Assembly (NCBI GenBank): GCA_943912265.1
Contig: CALTTS010000002.1
Span: forward strand, 186,001-250,000
Direction: 5' to 3'
DNA from: an uncultured Xanthomonas sp.
GTDB taxonomy: Bacteria > Pseudomonadota > Gammaproteobacteria > Xanthomonadales > Xanthomonadaceae
Length of the DNA: 64,000 bases
Under the pieces are notes generated by a model. That model saw only the letters and a list, made by a program, of their open reading frames with translations, did not search any database and was not told the origin of the DNA. This document shows positions 56,692-64,000 of this stretch, one piece after another; within the stretch, counting starts at the first letter, position 1; every line of letters begins with the position of its first letter. A program made the translations under genes and the position numbers.

Positions 56692-56910
56692 ATGGACACC
56701 ATCGATTTCGAACTGGACCGCGATTTCGTCGAACTGAACCAGCTGCTCAAGCTGACCGGCGTCGCCGACAGCGGCGGCCAGGGCAAGGCCATCGTCGCCG
56801 GCGGCGAGGTGCGCGTGGACGGCGTGCAGGAACTGCGCAAGACCGCCAAGATCCGCGCCGGCCAGACGGTGGAGCTGGACGGCGTGCGGATCCGGGTCGT
56901 GGCCGGCTGA
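56692..56910 (+). CDS. S4-domain RNA-binding protein (YbcJ-like)
   Basis: The 72-residue protein is a single S4 domain: FVELNQLLKLTGVADSGGQG, GGEVRVDGVQELRKTAKI and GQTVELDGVRIRVV. E. coli YbcJ of this type is an RNA-binding protein whose target is not established. The domain keeps the basic residues at LRKTAK. Confidence 0.88.
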   Translation: MDTIDFELDRDFVELNQLLKLTGVADSGGQGKAIVAGGEVRVDGVQELRKTAKIRAGQTVELDGVRIRVVAG

Positions 56911-56934
56911 ACCGGCCGCGCGAACGGCCGCGGG

Positions 56935-58164
56935 TCAGGCGGCGCGGCCGAACAGCGCGCGCACCCCGGCCAGCGGGCCGGCGCCCGCCGCCGGGTCGGC
57001 CTGCACCAGCTGCGCGGCCAGCAGCCGCTTGAACGGGGCCACCCGGTCGGCCACCCGCAGCGTGGCATCGCGCAGCCACCGCGCCGGCGCGCGATCGTCG
57101 GTGTACAGGCCCACCACCAGTTGCGTGGCCAGGTAGACCGGCTCGGCGGCGCGGCGGTGCGCGCGTTCGTAGCCGGCCAGCACTGCCTCGCCGGCGATGT
57201 CGCGGCCGCCGCGATGCGCGTCGAGCACCGCGCCGGCCAGCCGCCACTGGCTCTGCAGGCCGAGGTTGAAGCCGTGCGCGGTGACCGGGTGCATGCCGAC
57301 GGCGGCATCGCCGATCAGCGCGTAGCGGCGCCCGACGAAGCGCCGGGCCCAGGTCGCCACCAGCGGGTAGGCATGGCGCGTGCCGGCCTGGCGCATGGTG
57401 CCGAGCCGGCCGTCGAAGCGGCGCGTGATCTCGGCCGAGAACGCCTCCTCGTCCAGTGCCAGCAAACGGTCCACCTCGTGCTGCGGCAGGGTCAGCACCG
57501 CGCCGGCGACGTTGCCGTTGAGCGGCAGCAGCGCCAGCGTCTGGCCGTAGCCGAACCATTCCCACGCGGCGTGGTGGTGCGGCCTGGCGTGTTCCATCCG
57601 GCATACCAGCATGGTCTTGCCGAAATCGCGCATGCGCGCGCCGATGCCCATCATCCGGCGCGTGGCGGAGAAGCGGCTGTCGGCCGACACCGCCAGCCGC
57701 GCCTCGAGCGCGCGGCCGTCGGACAGCTTCAGGTGCGCGCCGTCCGCGTCGGTGCACAGGCCGCGCACGGCGGCGCCGTCGAACCAGTGCAGGCCGGCCT
57801 GGCCCTCGGTGGCGGCATGGGCGGCGCGGCGGATCAGGTGGTTGGGCACCAGCCAGCCGAGGTCGCGCGGGGAATGGCCGCCGTCGGCCACCACCATCGC
57901 GAACGGCGACGGCCCGTTCATCACCCGCGCCTCGCACAGCGGCGAGATCTCGGCCGGGTCGATGCGCTGCCAGATGCCGAGTTCGTCCAGCAGCGTGCGC
58001 GAAGCGTGGGTGAGCGCGATCTCGCGGCCGTCGAACGCCGCCTCGGCCAGCGCCTGCCGCGACTGCGGCTCCACCAGCGCCACCGACAGGCCGCTGTCCG
58101 CCAGCGACCTGGCAAAGCACAGGCCGGCCGGACCGGCCCCGATCACCGCGACATCGACCTGCAT
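56935..58164 (-). CDS. ubiM: FAD-dependent hydroxylase, UbiM-like (ubiquinone biosynthesis)
   Basis: The 409-residue monooxygenase has an FAD-binding loop VAVIGAGPAGLCFA, the ALTHASRTLLDELG region, and the second FAD motif YALIGDAAVGMHPVTAHGFN. It resembles UbiM, which hydroxylates the ubiquinone ring in Neisseria and xanthomonads; other UbiF/H/I-type activities cannot be excluded. MQVDVAVIG at 58164 is chosen because GGAG lies 8 bp upstream, although an ATG at 58179 is also open. Confidence 0.75.
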   Translation of the reverse strand: MQVDVAVIGAGPAGLCFARSLADSGLSVALVEPQSRQALAEAAFDGREIALTHASRTLLDELGIWQRIDPAEISPLCEARVMNGPSPFAMVVADGGHSPRDLGWLVPNHLIRRAAHAATEGQAGLHWFDGAAVRGLCTDADGAHLKLSDGRALEARLAVSADSRFSATRRMMGIGARMRDFGKTMLVCRMEHARPHHHAAWEWFGYGQTLALLPLNGNVAGAVLTLPQHEVDRLLALDEEAFSAEITRRFDGRLGTMRQAGTRHAYPLVATWARRFVGRRYALIGDAAVGMHPVTAHGFNLGLQSQWRLAGAVLDAHRGGRDIAGEAVLAGYERAHRRAAEPVYLATQLVVGLYTDDRAPARWLRDATLRVADRVAPFKRLLAAQLVQADPAAGAGPLAGVRALFGRAA

Positions 58165-58273
58165 CGGCTTGCTCCGCATGGCATGACCTGCGGATGCTGC
58201 ACCGGCGCCGCGCGCCGCGCCTTGATCCGGATCAGGGCGGCCGGATCAGTACCGCCCGTCCAGGGCGCCCGGC

Positions 58274-58669
58274 TCAGGCGCCGAGCAGCGGCCAGACCAG
58301 CAGCGCCAGCCCGGCCATCGACGCCAGCCAGACCAGGCTGCGCACCCACGGAACGCCGCCCAGATACAGCGGCACGTAGACCAGCCGCGCCCAGAAATAC
58401 AGCTGCACGCCCAGCGCGCTGAGGGCCCCGGTACGCCCGGTGGCCACCACCGCCAGCACCGCGGCGGCAAGGAACGGGAAGGTTTCGAGGAAGTTGTGCC
58501 AGGCGCGCTCGGCCCGGCCGGCCGCCGTCCCCAGCGGGGCGGTGGCGCCGTCGCGCGCACTCGCGTTCCACTTCAGCCCGCGCTCGGAAGACGCCAGCGC
58601 CGCCGCCAGCAGCAGCTGCGCCACGCCCAGCACGATGCTCCAGGCCAGCATCCGGATTTCCAGCGACAT
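58274..58669 (-). CDS. MAPEG-family membrane protein
   Basis: The 131-residue protein has four membrane helices (IRMLAWSIVLGVAQLLLAAA; then FLETFPFLAAAVLAVVATG and FWARLVYVPLYLGGVPWVR). The MAPEG signature spans RAERAWHNFLETFP. Members include glutathione transferases and eicosanoid enzymes, but bacterial roles are mostly unknown. It lies between the UbiM-like gene and a secreted ClpP-like lipoprotein. Confidence 0.82.
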   Translation of the reverse strand: MSLEIRMLAWSIVLGVAQLLLAAALASSERGLKWNASARDGATAPLGTAAGRAERAWHNFLETFPFLAAAVLAVVATGRTGALSALGVQLYFWARLVYVPLYLGGVPWVRSLVWLASMAGLALLVWPLLGA

Positions 58670-58702
58670 GTCCGCCTCCACCGCGACCGAGGAGGCCACA
58701 GC

Positions 58703-59863
58703 CTACGGCAAGGCGGCGTGCGCGGCCTTCACTCCGTCCGCCGCCGCCGCCGGCGACGCCTGCGCCGCCGCGTCCTGCTCGCGGATGGGCAGGCAGGCCA
58801 CGCCGCCCTCGCCGCAGGCGTCCAGTTCGGCCATCGGGCTCTCGGCCTTGCAGGCCGGATCGGGGAAGCCGAACTCGCCGCGCAGGCCCAGGCCGCACTC
58901 GTTCATCGCGTCGAGGCTGGCGTCGGGCACCCGGCAGCGGCCGTCGAAGGCCACCGCGAAGGCGTCGCGGCGGCGCACGAAATCCTCGCCGCACTTGCGC
59001 CCCAGGCGGATCCGGTCGAGGTCGTCCTGCACCGCGTTCGGGCCGTCCAGCCCGTAGGCCACCAGCTCGTCGGGGCCGAGCAGGCGCAGGCGCCGGTTGG
59101 GCACGGTCATCATCAGGTCGGCCAGCGCCACCGCCGCGCCGTTGCGCTCCAGGTAGGCCTTGACGTTGTCGTAGACCTCGCGCAGCTCCTGCGCCAGCTC
59201 GGCGCGCGAGGTGGCCCTGGAGCTGATCCGCATCATCCGGTGGATGCCGACCTTGCCGGAGATCATGCGGTTGTCGCCGGCCGCCAGCACGAACACGCAG
59301 GCGCTGTGGCACACCGAGCCTTCGCGCACCCAGATGGTCCAGCCGGATTCGCCGATCACGTCGCCGGCGCGGATCGCGTCCTCCACCTGGCCGCCGCTCG
59401 AATCCAGGTCGAGGATGCGCTTGTGGATGCCGAGGCGGTTGGCGATCTCGGCCACCCGCCAGGCCAGCTCGGTGAAGCCGGCGTTGATCTTGCCCTGGTA
59501 GCGGATGCGCACCAGCCCGGCTTCGCGGCACGGCGCCAGCGCGGCGATCACGTCCGCCTGCGCCAGCGAAGCCAGCGCCTGGCCGTCGCCGTGGCCGACG
59601 TAGTCGCTGTCGCAGCTGGCCTGGGCCTGGCCGGCTTCCAGCGCGGCCTCGGGCCAGTGGGGCGAGGCGCGGCGCCGGGCCGACGGCGGCGCGGCGGCCT
59701 GCGCCGGCGAATCCATCGACACCATGTGCTCGCCGTCGCCGGCCTCCGGCACGGTGGTCTGCGCGCGGGTCTGGTCGTCCGCCGGGCGTCCCGCGTGGCA
59801 GGCCAGCAGCAGGCAGGCGCACAGCCCCAGCAGGGCGGGCAGACGCGGCGCTCGGTACATCAT
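58703..59863 (-). CDS. lipoprotein with ClpP/crotonase-like serine protease fold
   Basis: The 386-residue exported protein starts MMYRAPRLPALLGLCACLLL with a lipobox ending LLLAC (Cys22). The central domain resembles COG3904 periplasmic ClpP-like proteins: KRILDLDSSGGQVEDAIRAG, the nucleophile-like Ser187 in VCHSACVFVLAAG and His208 in GKVGIHRM. The spacing of 21 residues is near that of ClpP Ser-His. The C-terminus has several Cys (CGEDF, CRVPD, CGLGL, CKAES, CGEGGVACL) that may form disulphides. Substrate and biological role are unknown. Confidence 0.7.
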   Translation of the reverse strand: MMYRAPRLPALLGLCACLLLACHAGRPADDQTRAQTTVPEAGDGEHMVSMDSPAQAAAPPSARRRASPHWPEAALEAGQAQASCDSDYVGHGDGQALASLAQADVIAALAPCREAGLVRIRYQGKINAGFTELAWRVAEIANRLGIHKRILDLDSSGGQVEDAIRAGDVIGESGWTIWVREGSVCHSACVFVLAAGDNRMISGKVGIHRMMRISSRATSRAELAQELREVYDNVKAYLERNGAAVALADLMMTVPNRRLRLLGPDELVAYGLDGPNAVQDDLDRIRLGRKCGEDFVRRRDAFAVAFDGRCRVPDASLDAMNECGLGLRGEFGFPDPACKAESPMAELDACGEGGVACLPIREQDAAAQASPAAAADGVKAAHAALP

Positions 59864-60011
59864 CACGGGGCCAGAGCCTTGGAACGGCGGAAAACCGGGC
59901 CAGTCTATCGCCGCCCCCGGCATGCATCCCAATCGCGGATGAACGCGGCCGCGCGGCGGCGGACGGCCCTTGCCCGGGCGGCGCGCCGCCGCGCTCGCCT
60001 ACACTGCGCCC

Positions 60012-60530
60012 ATGACCCCGGCCCCGCCCCTGGACTGCGACTGGTTCGACACGCCGCTGGGCATGCTGACCATCGCCGGCGACGATGCCGGCCTGCGCCA
60101 CGTGCTGTTCCCCGAGAACCGCCACCGCGGACCGGACCGCACCCGCTGGCGGCGCGCGCCGGACCGGCTGGCCGCGGCGCGGCGGCAGCTGCTGGAATAC
60201 TTCGACGGCCGGCGCCGGCACTTCGAGCTGGATCTGGCACCGGCCGGCACGCCGTTCCAGCTCGCCACATGGGAGGCGCTGCGCCGGATTCCCTACGGGC
60301 AGACGTGCAGCTACGCCGAACTGGCGCGTCGGATCGGCCGGCCCGATGCGGTGCGCGCGGTCGGTGCCGCCAACGGCCGCAACCCGCTGCCGATCGTGGT
60401 GCCCTGCCACCGGGTGATCGGCGCGGACGGGCGGCTGGTCGGATTCGGCGGCGGCCTGCCGGCCAAGCGCCTGCTGCTGCAACGCGAAGGCGTGATGCCC
60501 GCCCGGGACGGCGGCGACCTGTTCGCCTGA
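60012..60530 (+). CDS. ogt: methylated-DNA-protein cysteine methyltransferase
   Basis: The 172-residue suicide enzyme has the acceptor Cys132 in IVVPCHRVIG and the helix-turn-helix segment YAELARRIGRPDAVRAVG. It repairs O6-methylguanine. TACACT stands 6 bp before the ATG (60000-60005), the position of a -10 of a leaderless transcript. Another start further upstream is not conserved. Confidence 0.93.
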   Translation: MTPAPPLDCDWFDTPLGMLTIAGDDAGLRHVLFPENRHRGPDRTRWRRAPDRLAAARRQLLEYFDGRRRHFELDLAPAGTPFQLATWEALRRIPYGQTCSYAELARRIGRPDAVRAVGAANGRNPLPIVVPCHRVIGADGRLVGFGGGLPAKRLLLQREGVMPARDGGDLFA

Positions 60531-60628
60531 GCGGCCCGCGCCCGGCATCCGCCGAATGCGGAAACCGCGGCCGGCGGCGGGACGACCGGCACGGGTATTG
60601 TCACTTTGCCGTGACTATCATCCCCACC

Positions 60629-61930
60629 ATGAGTCCCCGCTCCGTTCCGGCGCGCGCCTGCGCCCTCTTCCTCGTCGCCGGCCTGCTGGCGGCCTGCGCC
60701 CACCACCCCGCGCCAGCGCCCGCCGCGCCGGCAACGGCCGCCGCTCCGGCAGCGGTCCCTGCCCCGCACAAGCTGCTGCTGATATCGATCGACGGCCTGC
60801 GTGCCGACGCGCTCGGCCCGGCCGCCATGCCGCACCTGTCGCGGCTGGCCGACGAAGGCGTGCGCGCCCGCTGGATGAATCCGTCCTACCCGTCGCTGAC
60901 CTTCCCCAACCACTACGCCATCGTCACCGGCCTGCGCCCGGACCGTCACGGCATCGTCCACAACACCATGGAAGACCCCGTGCTGGGCCGCTTCTCGCTG
61001 GGCGACAGCGCCGCCGTGAGCGAACCGCGCTGGTGGGGCGGCGAGCCGATCTGGATCGGCGCGGAAAACGCCGGCATCCGCAGCGCGACCTGGGCCTGGC
61101 CGGGCAGCGAGGCACCCATCCTCGGCCGGCATCCGAGCATCTGGCAGACCTTCGACGGCAGCGTCCCGGCCGACGCGCGGGTGGACACGGTGCTCGGCTG
61201 GCTCGGCCAGTCGGGCCCGGCCGCGCCGCGCCTGCTGACGCTGTACTTCGACCAGGTGGACCACGCCGGCCACGACCACGGCCCGCGGTCGCCCGAATAC
61301 GCACGCGCGGTGGGCGAGGTGGATGCCGCCATCGGCCGCCTGCTCGACGGCATGGCCGGCCGGCACATGCTGGACACCACCGACATCGTCGTGGTGTCCG
61401 ACCACGGCATGGCCGAAGTCGGAGCGGACCACGTGATGGCGCTGGACGCGATCGTTCCCGCGGACGAGGCCCGGGTGGTCGCCAGCGGCCAGTCGCTGGC
61501 CATCGCGCCGCTGCCGGGCAGGGAGGCGGCCGTCGAAGCGCGCCTGCTCGGCGCGCACCCGCACTACGACTGCTGGCGCAAGGCCGAACTGCCGGCGCGC
61601 TGGCATTACGGCCGCAATCCGCGCATCCCCGCCATCGTCTGCCAGATGCACGAAGGCTGGGACGCGGTGTCCGCGAAGAAACGGGATGCCCGGCTCGACG
61701 CCGGCGAGGTCACCGGCTCGCACGGCTACGACCCGCTGCTGCCGTCGATGCGCGCGGTGTTCGTCGCGCGCGGCCCGTCCTTCCGCAGCGGCGTCGAACT
61801 GGCGCCGTTCGACAACGTCGACGTGTACCCGCTGCTGGCCCGGCTGCTGGGCATCGCCCCCGCACCGAACGACGGCGACATCGCGCCGCTGCTGCCGGCG
61901 CTGCGCGCCGGAGCGCCGGCCGCCCCCTGA
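60629..61930 (+). CDS. ENPP-family alkaline phosphodiesterase/nucleotide pyrophosphatase, lipoprotein
   Basis: The 433-residue exported enzyme has a lipobox ending LLAAC (Cys23). Metal ligands include Asp55 in LLISIDGLRAD and Thr91 in PSYPSLTFPNHYAIVTG is the nucleophile. FDQVDHAGHDHGP and VVSDHGMAEV complete the zinc site. It resembles the Xanthomonas NPP enzyme, which hydrolyses nucleotide phosphodiester bonds. TATCAT lies 7 bp before the ATG, again suggesting a very short leader. GTCAC/GTGAC inverted repeats (60600-60615) overlap this region. Confidence 0.9.
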   Translation: MSPRSVPARACALFLVAGLLAACAHHPAPAPAAPATAAAPAAVPAPHKLLLISIDGLRADALGPAAMPHLSRLADEGVRARWMNPSYPSLTFPNHYAIVTGLRPDRHGIVHNTMEDPVLGRFSLGDSAAVSEPRWWGGEPIWIGAENAGIRSATWAWPGSEAPILGRHPSIWQTFDGSVPADARVDTVLGWLGQSGPAAPRLLTLYFDQVDHAGHDHGPRSPEYARAVGEVDAAIGRLLDGMAGRHMLDTTDIVVVSDHGMAEVGADHVMALDAIVPADEARVVASGQSLAIAPLPGREAAVEARLLGAHPHYDCWRKAELPARWHYGRNPRIPAIVCQMHEGWDAVSAKKRDARLDAGEVTGSHGYDPLLPSMRAVFVARGPSFRSGVELAPFDNVDVYPLLARLLGIAPAPNDGDIAPLLPALRAGAPAAP

Positions 61931-61934
61931 AACG

Positions 61935-61962
61935 CGATGCGGCGCCCCGGGGCGCCGCATCG
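61935..61962. terminator. 28-bp perfect palindrome after the ENPP gene
   Basis: CGATGCGGCGCCCC and its exact reverse complement meet without spacer, 4 bp after the ENPP stop. It can fold into a very stable hairpin between convergent genes and probably acts as a bidirectional terminator, although no T-run follows. Confidence 0.55.
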
Positions 61963-61988
61963 ATGCGATGACCGTGGCAGTGCGCCGG

Positions 61989-62168
61989 TCAGTCGGCCTT
62001 GGCCGCCTTCTTGGCCACGGCCTTCTTGGCCGGCGCCTTGACCACGGTCTTCTTCACGACCGGCGCGGCGGCGCCCACGGCCACCTTGGCCACCGCGCGG
62101 CTGCGGCTGTTGCCATAGCTGGCGTTGTAGCGCTTGCCCTTGGCGGTCTTGCGGTCACCCTTACCCAT
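61989..62168 (-). CDS. 30S ribosomal protein bTHX with Lys/Ala-rich tail
   Basis: The 59-residue protein starts MGKGDRKTAKGKRYNASYGN, the bTHX signature (MGKGDxKTxxGKxxxGSYG), and continues SRSR. The rest (VVKKTVVKAPAKKAVAKKAA) is a histone-H1-like lysine/alanine tail. Thermus THX has only 26 residues; it binds the 30S head and stabilises rRNA. The frame extends upstream, but the start at 62168 is fixed by the family. It is convergent with the ENPP gene. Confidence 0.82.
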   Translation of the reverse strand: MGKGDRKTAKGKRYNASYGNSRSRAVAKVAVGAAAPVVKKTVVKAPAKKAVAKKAAKAD

Positions 62169-62280
62169 TTCTTCGACTCCTGAATTGATTGGTACGCCGT
62201 GCCCGACGCCCGCGTCGGGACCGCCGGGGCACGTCAGCGCGCTGCCTGCGCGCATGCCCGGCAAGCCTAGCATGCACGCC

Positions 62281-62718
62281 TCAGTGCGCGCAGCCGGGGC
62301 CGTGCACGTGGCGGTGGTTCAGGCGCAGGTTCAGCAGGTGCGCCATCCCGACCAGCACGCCGCCGGCGGTCATGATCACCGCGTGCGGCACGCGCGAATG
62401 GTGCAGCGGCGCGTACAGCAGCCCCAGCCACAGCGCGCCCAGCCCGAGCGCGAGCAGGCCCAGCGCGCGCAGCACGTGATGGCGGCGATAGCCGAGCAAC
62501 AGGCTGGACAGGCCCAGCACCGTGACGAACACCACCACCGCCAGTTCCACCCCGTCGCGCTGGAAGAAGGCCAGCCCCAGCGAAGGGATCAGCGCCAGCA
62601 GCATCGGCATCAGCGCGCAGTGCACCGCGCACAGCAGCGAGCCGGCCGCGCCGAACCGGTCGATCAGGTGGTGGAAACGGGGGTTCACGTCGAGCCAGGT
62701 CGGATTGGCGGAGGGCAT
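62281..62718 (-). CDS. MerC-domain membrane protein
   Basis: The 145-residue protein has four membrane helices and the MerC-like first segment HLIDRFGAAGSLLCAVHCAL, with a Cys and a CxxH-type pair. It ends in a His-rich tail LNHRHVHGPGCAH likely to bind metal. Standalone MerC proteins are often found near zinc-regulated genes in this group. The divergent znuD-like gene and the Zur-like boxes between them suggest zinc, not mercury, as its context. GAGG lies before the ATG. Confidence 0.8.
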   Translation of the reverse strand: MPSANPTWLDVNPRFHHLIDRFGAAGSLLCAVHCALMPMLLALIPSLGLAFFQRDGVELAVVVFVTVLGLSSLLLGYRRHHVLRALGLLALGLGALWLGLLYAPLHHSRVPHAVIMTAGGVLVGMAHLLNLRLNHRHVHGPGCAH

Positions 62719-62740
62719 GGAGTGTAGCCTCAAGGTTTTA

Positions 62741-62753
62741 GTTACTGTATAAC
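62741..62753. promoter_or_regulatory. Zur-box-like palindrome 1 (merC side)
   Basis: GTTACTGTATAAC fits the gammaproteobacterial Zur consensus GTTATNNNATAAC with one mismatch, and the flank continues ATTTCC as in E. coli Zur sites. It lies 23 bp upstream of the merC-like ATG and overlaps the minus-strand TATACA that could be its -10. Confidence 0.6.
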
Positions 62754-62844
62754 ATTTCCATGACTGGCAAGGCCGGGCCGGCTGAATCGGCCCGAAACCG
62801 GCTTCCCGGGCATGACTTTCGGCGCAGGCCCGCGCCGGCATACC

Positions 62845-62857
62845 GTTACAAAGTAAC
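62845..62857. promoter_or_regulatory. Zur-box-like palindrome 2 (znuD side)
   Basis: GTTACAAAGTAAC is a perfect 13-bp palindrome of the form GTTAYNNNRTAAC, the same pattern as the first box. It lies 30 bp upstream of the TonB-receptor ATG. The shared pattern at both divergent promoters supports control by one regulator, most likely Zur. Confidence 0.6.
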
Positions 62858-62887
62858 AACATCATTTCTTCCGCTGGATCCCTGCAC

Positions 62888-64000
62888 ATGACCCGCACCA
62901 CTTCCCCCTCCCCGCTGAAGCATTCCCGCACCGCCCTGGCCACCGGACTGCTGCTCGCCCTGGCCGCCGCCGCCGCGCAGGCCGCCGATCCCGCCCCGGA
63001 CCCGCAATCGGCCACCGCGCCGAGCAGCGATTCCCGCCATCCCGGCAAGACCGGCCCGCACACCAAGGACCTCGATGCCGTGGTGGTCACCGCCAGCCCG
63101 CTGCGCGACATCGCCAGCGCGCTGAGCAAGCCGACCGAGGTGCTGGCCGGCGAGCGCCTGGACGAGCAGCGCGCCGCCACCCTCGGCGAGACGCTGGCGA
63201 AGATCCCCGGCGTGCAGACCTCCAACTTCGGCCCCGGCGTGGGTCGCCCGATCCTGCGCGGCCTGGACGGCCCGCGCGTGGCCGTGCTCAGCGACGGCCT
63301 GGCCAGCCAGGACGTCTCCACCGTCAGCCAGGACCACGCCCCGGCGGTCGAGCCCTTCCTCGCCGACCAGATCGAGGTGCTCAAGGGCCCGTCCACCCTG
63401 CTGTACGGCTCCGGCGCCATCGGCGGCGTGGTCAACGTGGTGGACGGCCGCATCCCCGAGGCGGCCATCGACGGCGGCTTCAGCGGCCGCGCCGAGATGC
63501 GCTTCGACGGCGGCGACAAGAGCGGCAACACCGACATGGCCCGCATCGACGGCGGCAACGACAGGTTCGTGCTGCATGCCGACGCGGTGTACCGCAACGC
63601 CAAGGACTACGACACGCCGGACGGCCGCCAGTCCAACTCCTTCATCGACACCAAGAGCGGCGGCGTGGGCGGTTCGCTGGTCGGCGACTGGGGCTTCGTC
63701 GGCGTGTCGGCCTCGCACCTGGCCGACAACTACGGCAACCCGGGCGAACCGGGCGACCTGGCCGAAGGCGAGCGCGGCGTGTGGCTGCGCCTGCGCCAGG
63801 ACAAGTACGACCTGAAGGGTGCCCTGAACGACCCGTGGGGCGAGGGCAGCTCGCTGCGCTACAGCCTCGGCCACACCAGCTACACCCATACCGAATTCGA
63901 GGGCGACGAGCCGGGCACGATCTTCAACAAGAACGCCAACGAAGGCCGCGTGGAAGCCGCCTTCGCGCCGTTCGACGGCTGGCGCACGGCGGTCGGCGTG
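62888..64000 (+). CDS. TonB-dependent outer-membrane receptor, ZnuD-like (partial)
   Basis: The first 371 residues are present; the gene runs off the right edge. A signal peptide (TALATGLLLALAAAAAQA) is followed by a TonB-box-like LDAVVVTASPLR and the plug domain with LGETLAKIPGVQTSNFGPGV, ILRGLDGPRVAVLSDGL, DVSTVSQDHAPAVEPFLADQ and LKGPSTLLYGSGAIGGVVN. The QDHA segment and overall plug match ZnuD zinc receptors. It takes up zinc across the outer membrane under Zur control in relatives, in line with the upstream palindrome. Confidence 0.85.
   Translation, partial: MTRTTSPSPLKHSRTALATGLLLALAAAAAQAADPAPDPQSATAPSSDSRHPGKTGPHTKDLDAVVVTASPLRDIASALSKPTEVLAGERLDEQRAATLGETLAKIPGVQTSNFGPGVGRPILRGLDGPRVAVLSDGLASQDVSTVSQDHAPAVEPFLADQIEVLKGPSTLLYGSGAIGGVVNVVDGRIPEAAIDGGFSGRAEMRFDGGDKSGNTDMARIDGGNDRFVLHADAVYRNAKDYDTPDGRQSNSFIDTKSGGVGGSLVGDWGFVGVSASHLADNYGNPGEPGDLAEGERGVWLRLRQDKYDLKGALNDPWGEGSSLRYSLGHTSYTHTEFEGDEPGTIFNKNANEGRVEAAFAPFDGWRTAVGV

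Noticed and set aside
62281..62718. Mercury resistance operon
   Set aside because: Only the MerC-like protein is present; no merR, merT, merP or merA, and Zur-like sites point to zinc.

Overview
The window is about 64 kb of very GC-rich, gene-dense bacterial chromosome. Gene content and order point to a gammaproteobacterium of the Xanthomonadales/Lysobacterales (Xanthomonas-Luteimonas-Lysobacter type): an rpoE-rseA pair, a yceD-rpmF-fab operon that runs into pabB, mltG, tmk, holB and pilZ, a xanthomonad-type non-canonical PilZ, a UbiM-like hydroxylase and an ENPP-type phosphodiesterase. No tRNA or rRNA gene, CRISPR array, insertion sequence, prophage or integrase was seen, and base composition is even, so this looks like core chromosome. 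Genus is not determined.

Left part (1-14.7 kb): rseA (partial) and rpoE, then a FadB/FadJ-type beta-oxidation enzyme on the other strand, a small lipoprotein, and the large leftward operon yceD-rpmF-fabH-[kinase-like gene]-fabD-fabG-acpP-fabF-pabB-mltG-tmk-holB-pilZ. A near-consensus sigma-70 promoter (TTGACA, 17 bp, TAACAT) precedes yceD. The operon couples ribosome/fatty-acid synthesis genes with folate, murein, nucleotide, replication and pilus genes. It lacks plsX and pabC at their usual places and carries an unexpected kinase-fold gene whose catalytic Asp position is Gln.

14.7-24.5 kb: maf/yceF, then a leftward three-gene membrane glycosyltransferase cluster (ArnT/PMT-like, GT2, second polytopic GT). 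Divergent from it is a MoxR-DUF58-TgpA transglutaminase operon ending in a Slp-type lipoprotein and a good intrinsic terminator.

24.5-41.7 kb: HIT protein, recR, DUF3147, a pair of M16 zinc-peptidase-like proteins (one catalytic, one not), a dicarboxylate symporter, a PhoA-type alkaline phosphatase with a possible Pho box, HemJ-like protein, methyltransferase, PHA depolymerase, a PadR-regulated membrane protein, a cyclophilin, an Old Yellow Enzyme, a GFA protein, a zinc alcohol dehydrogenase and a frameshifted RcnB-like gene.

41.7-64 kb: ABC exporter, an arsR-arsC-acr3 arsenic operon with a palindromic operator touching the arsR start, a SotB-type sugar exporter with a LacI-like operator, a serine hydrolase, rraA, an LpxR-type lipid A deacylase, a DMT exporter, a DeaD/CsdA helicase, an ECF sigma factor with a downstream membrane protein, MscS, an S4 protein, a UbiM-like hydroxylase, MAPEG, a ClpP-fold lipoprotein, ogt, an ENPP phosphodiesterase, ribosomal protein bTHX with a histone-like tail, and finally divergent merC-like and znuD-like genes with two Zur-box-like palindromes between them.
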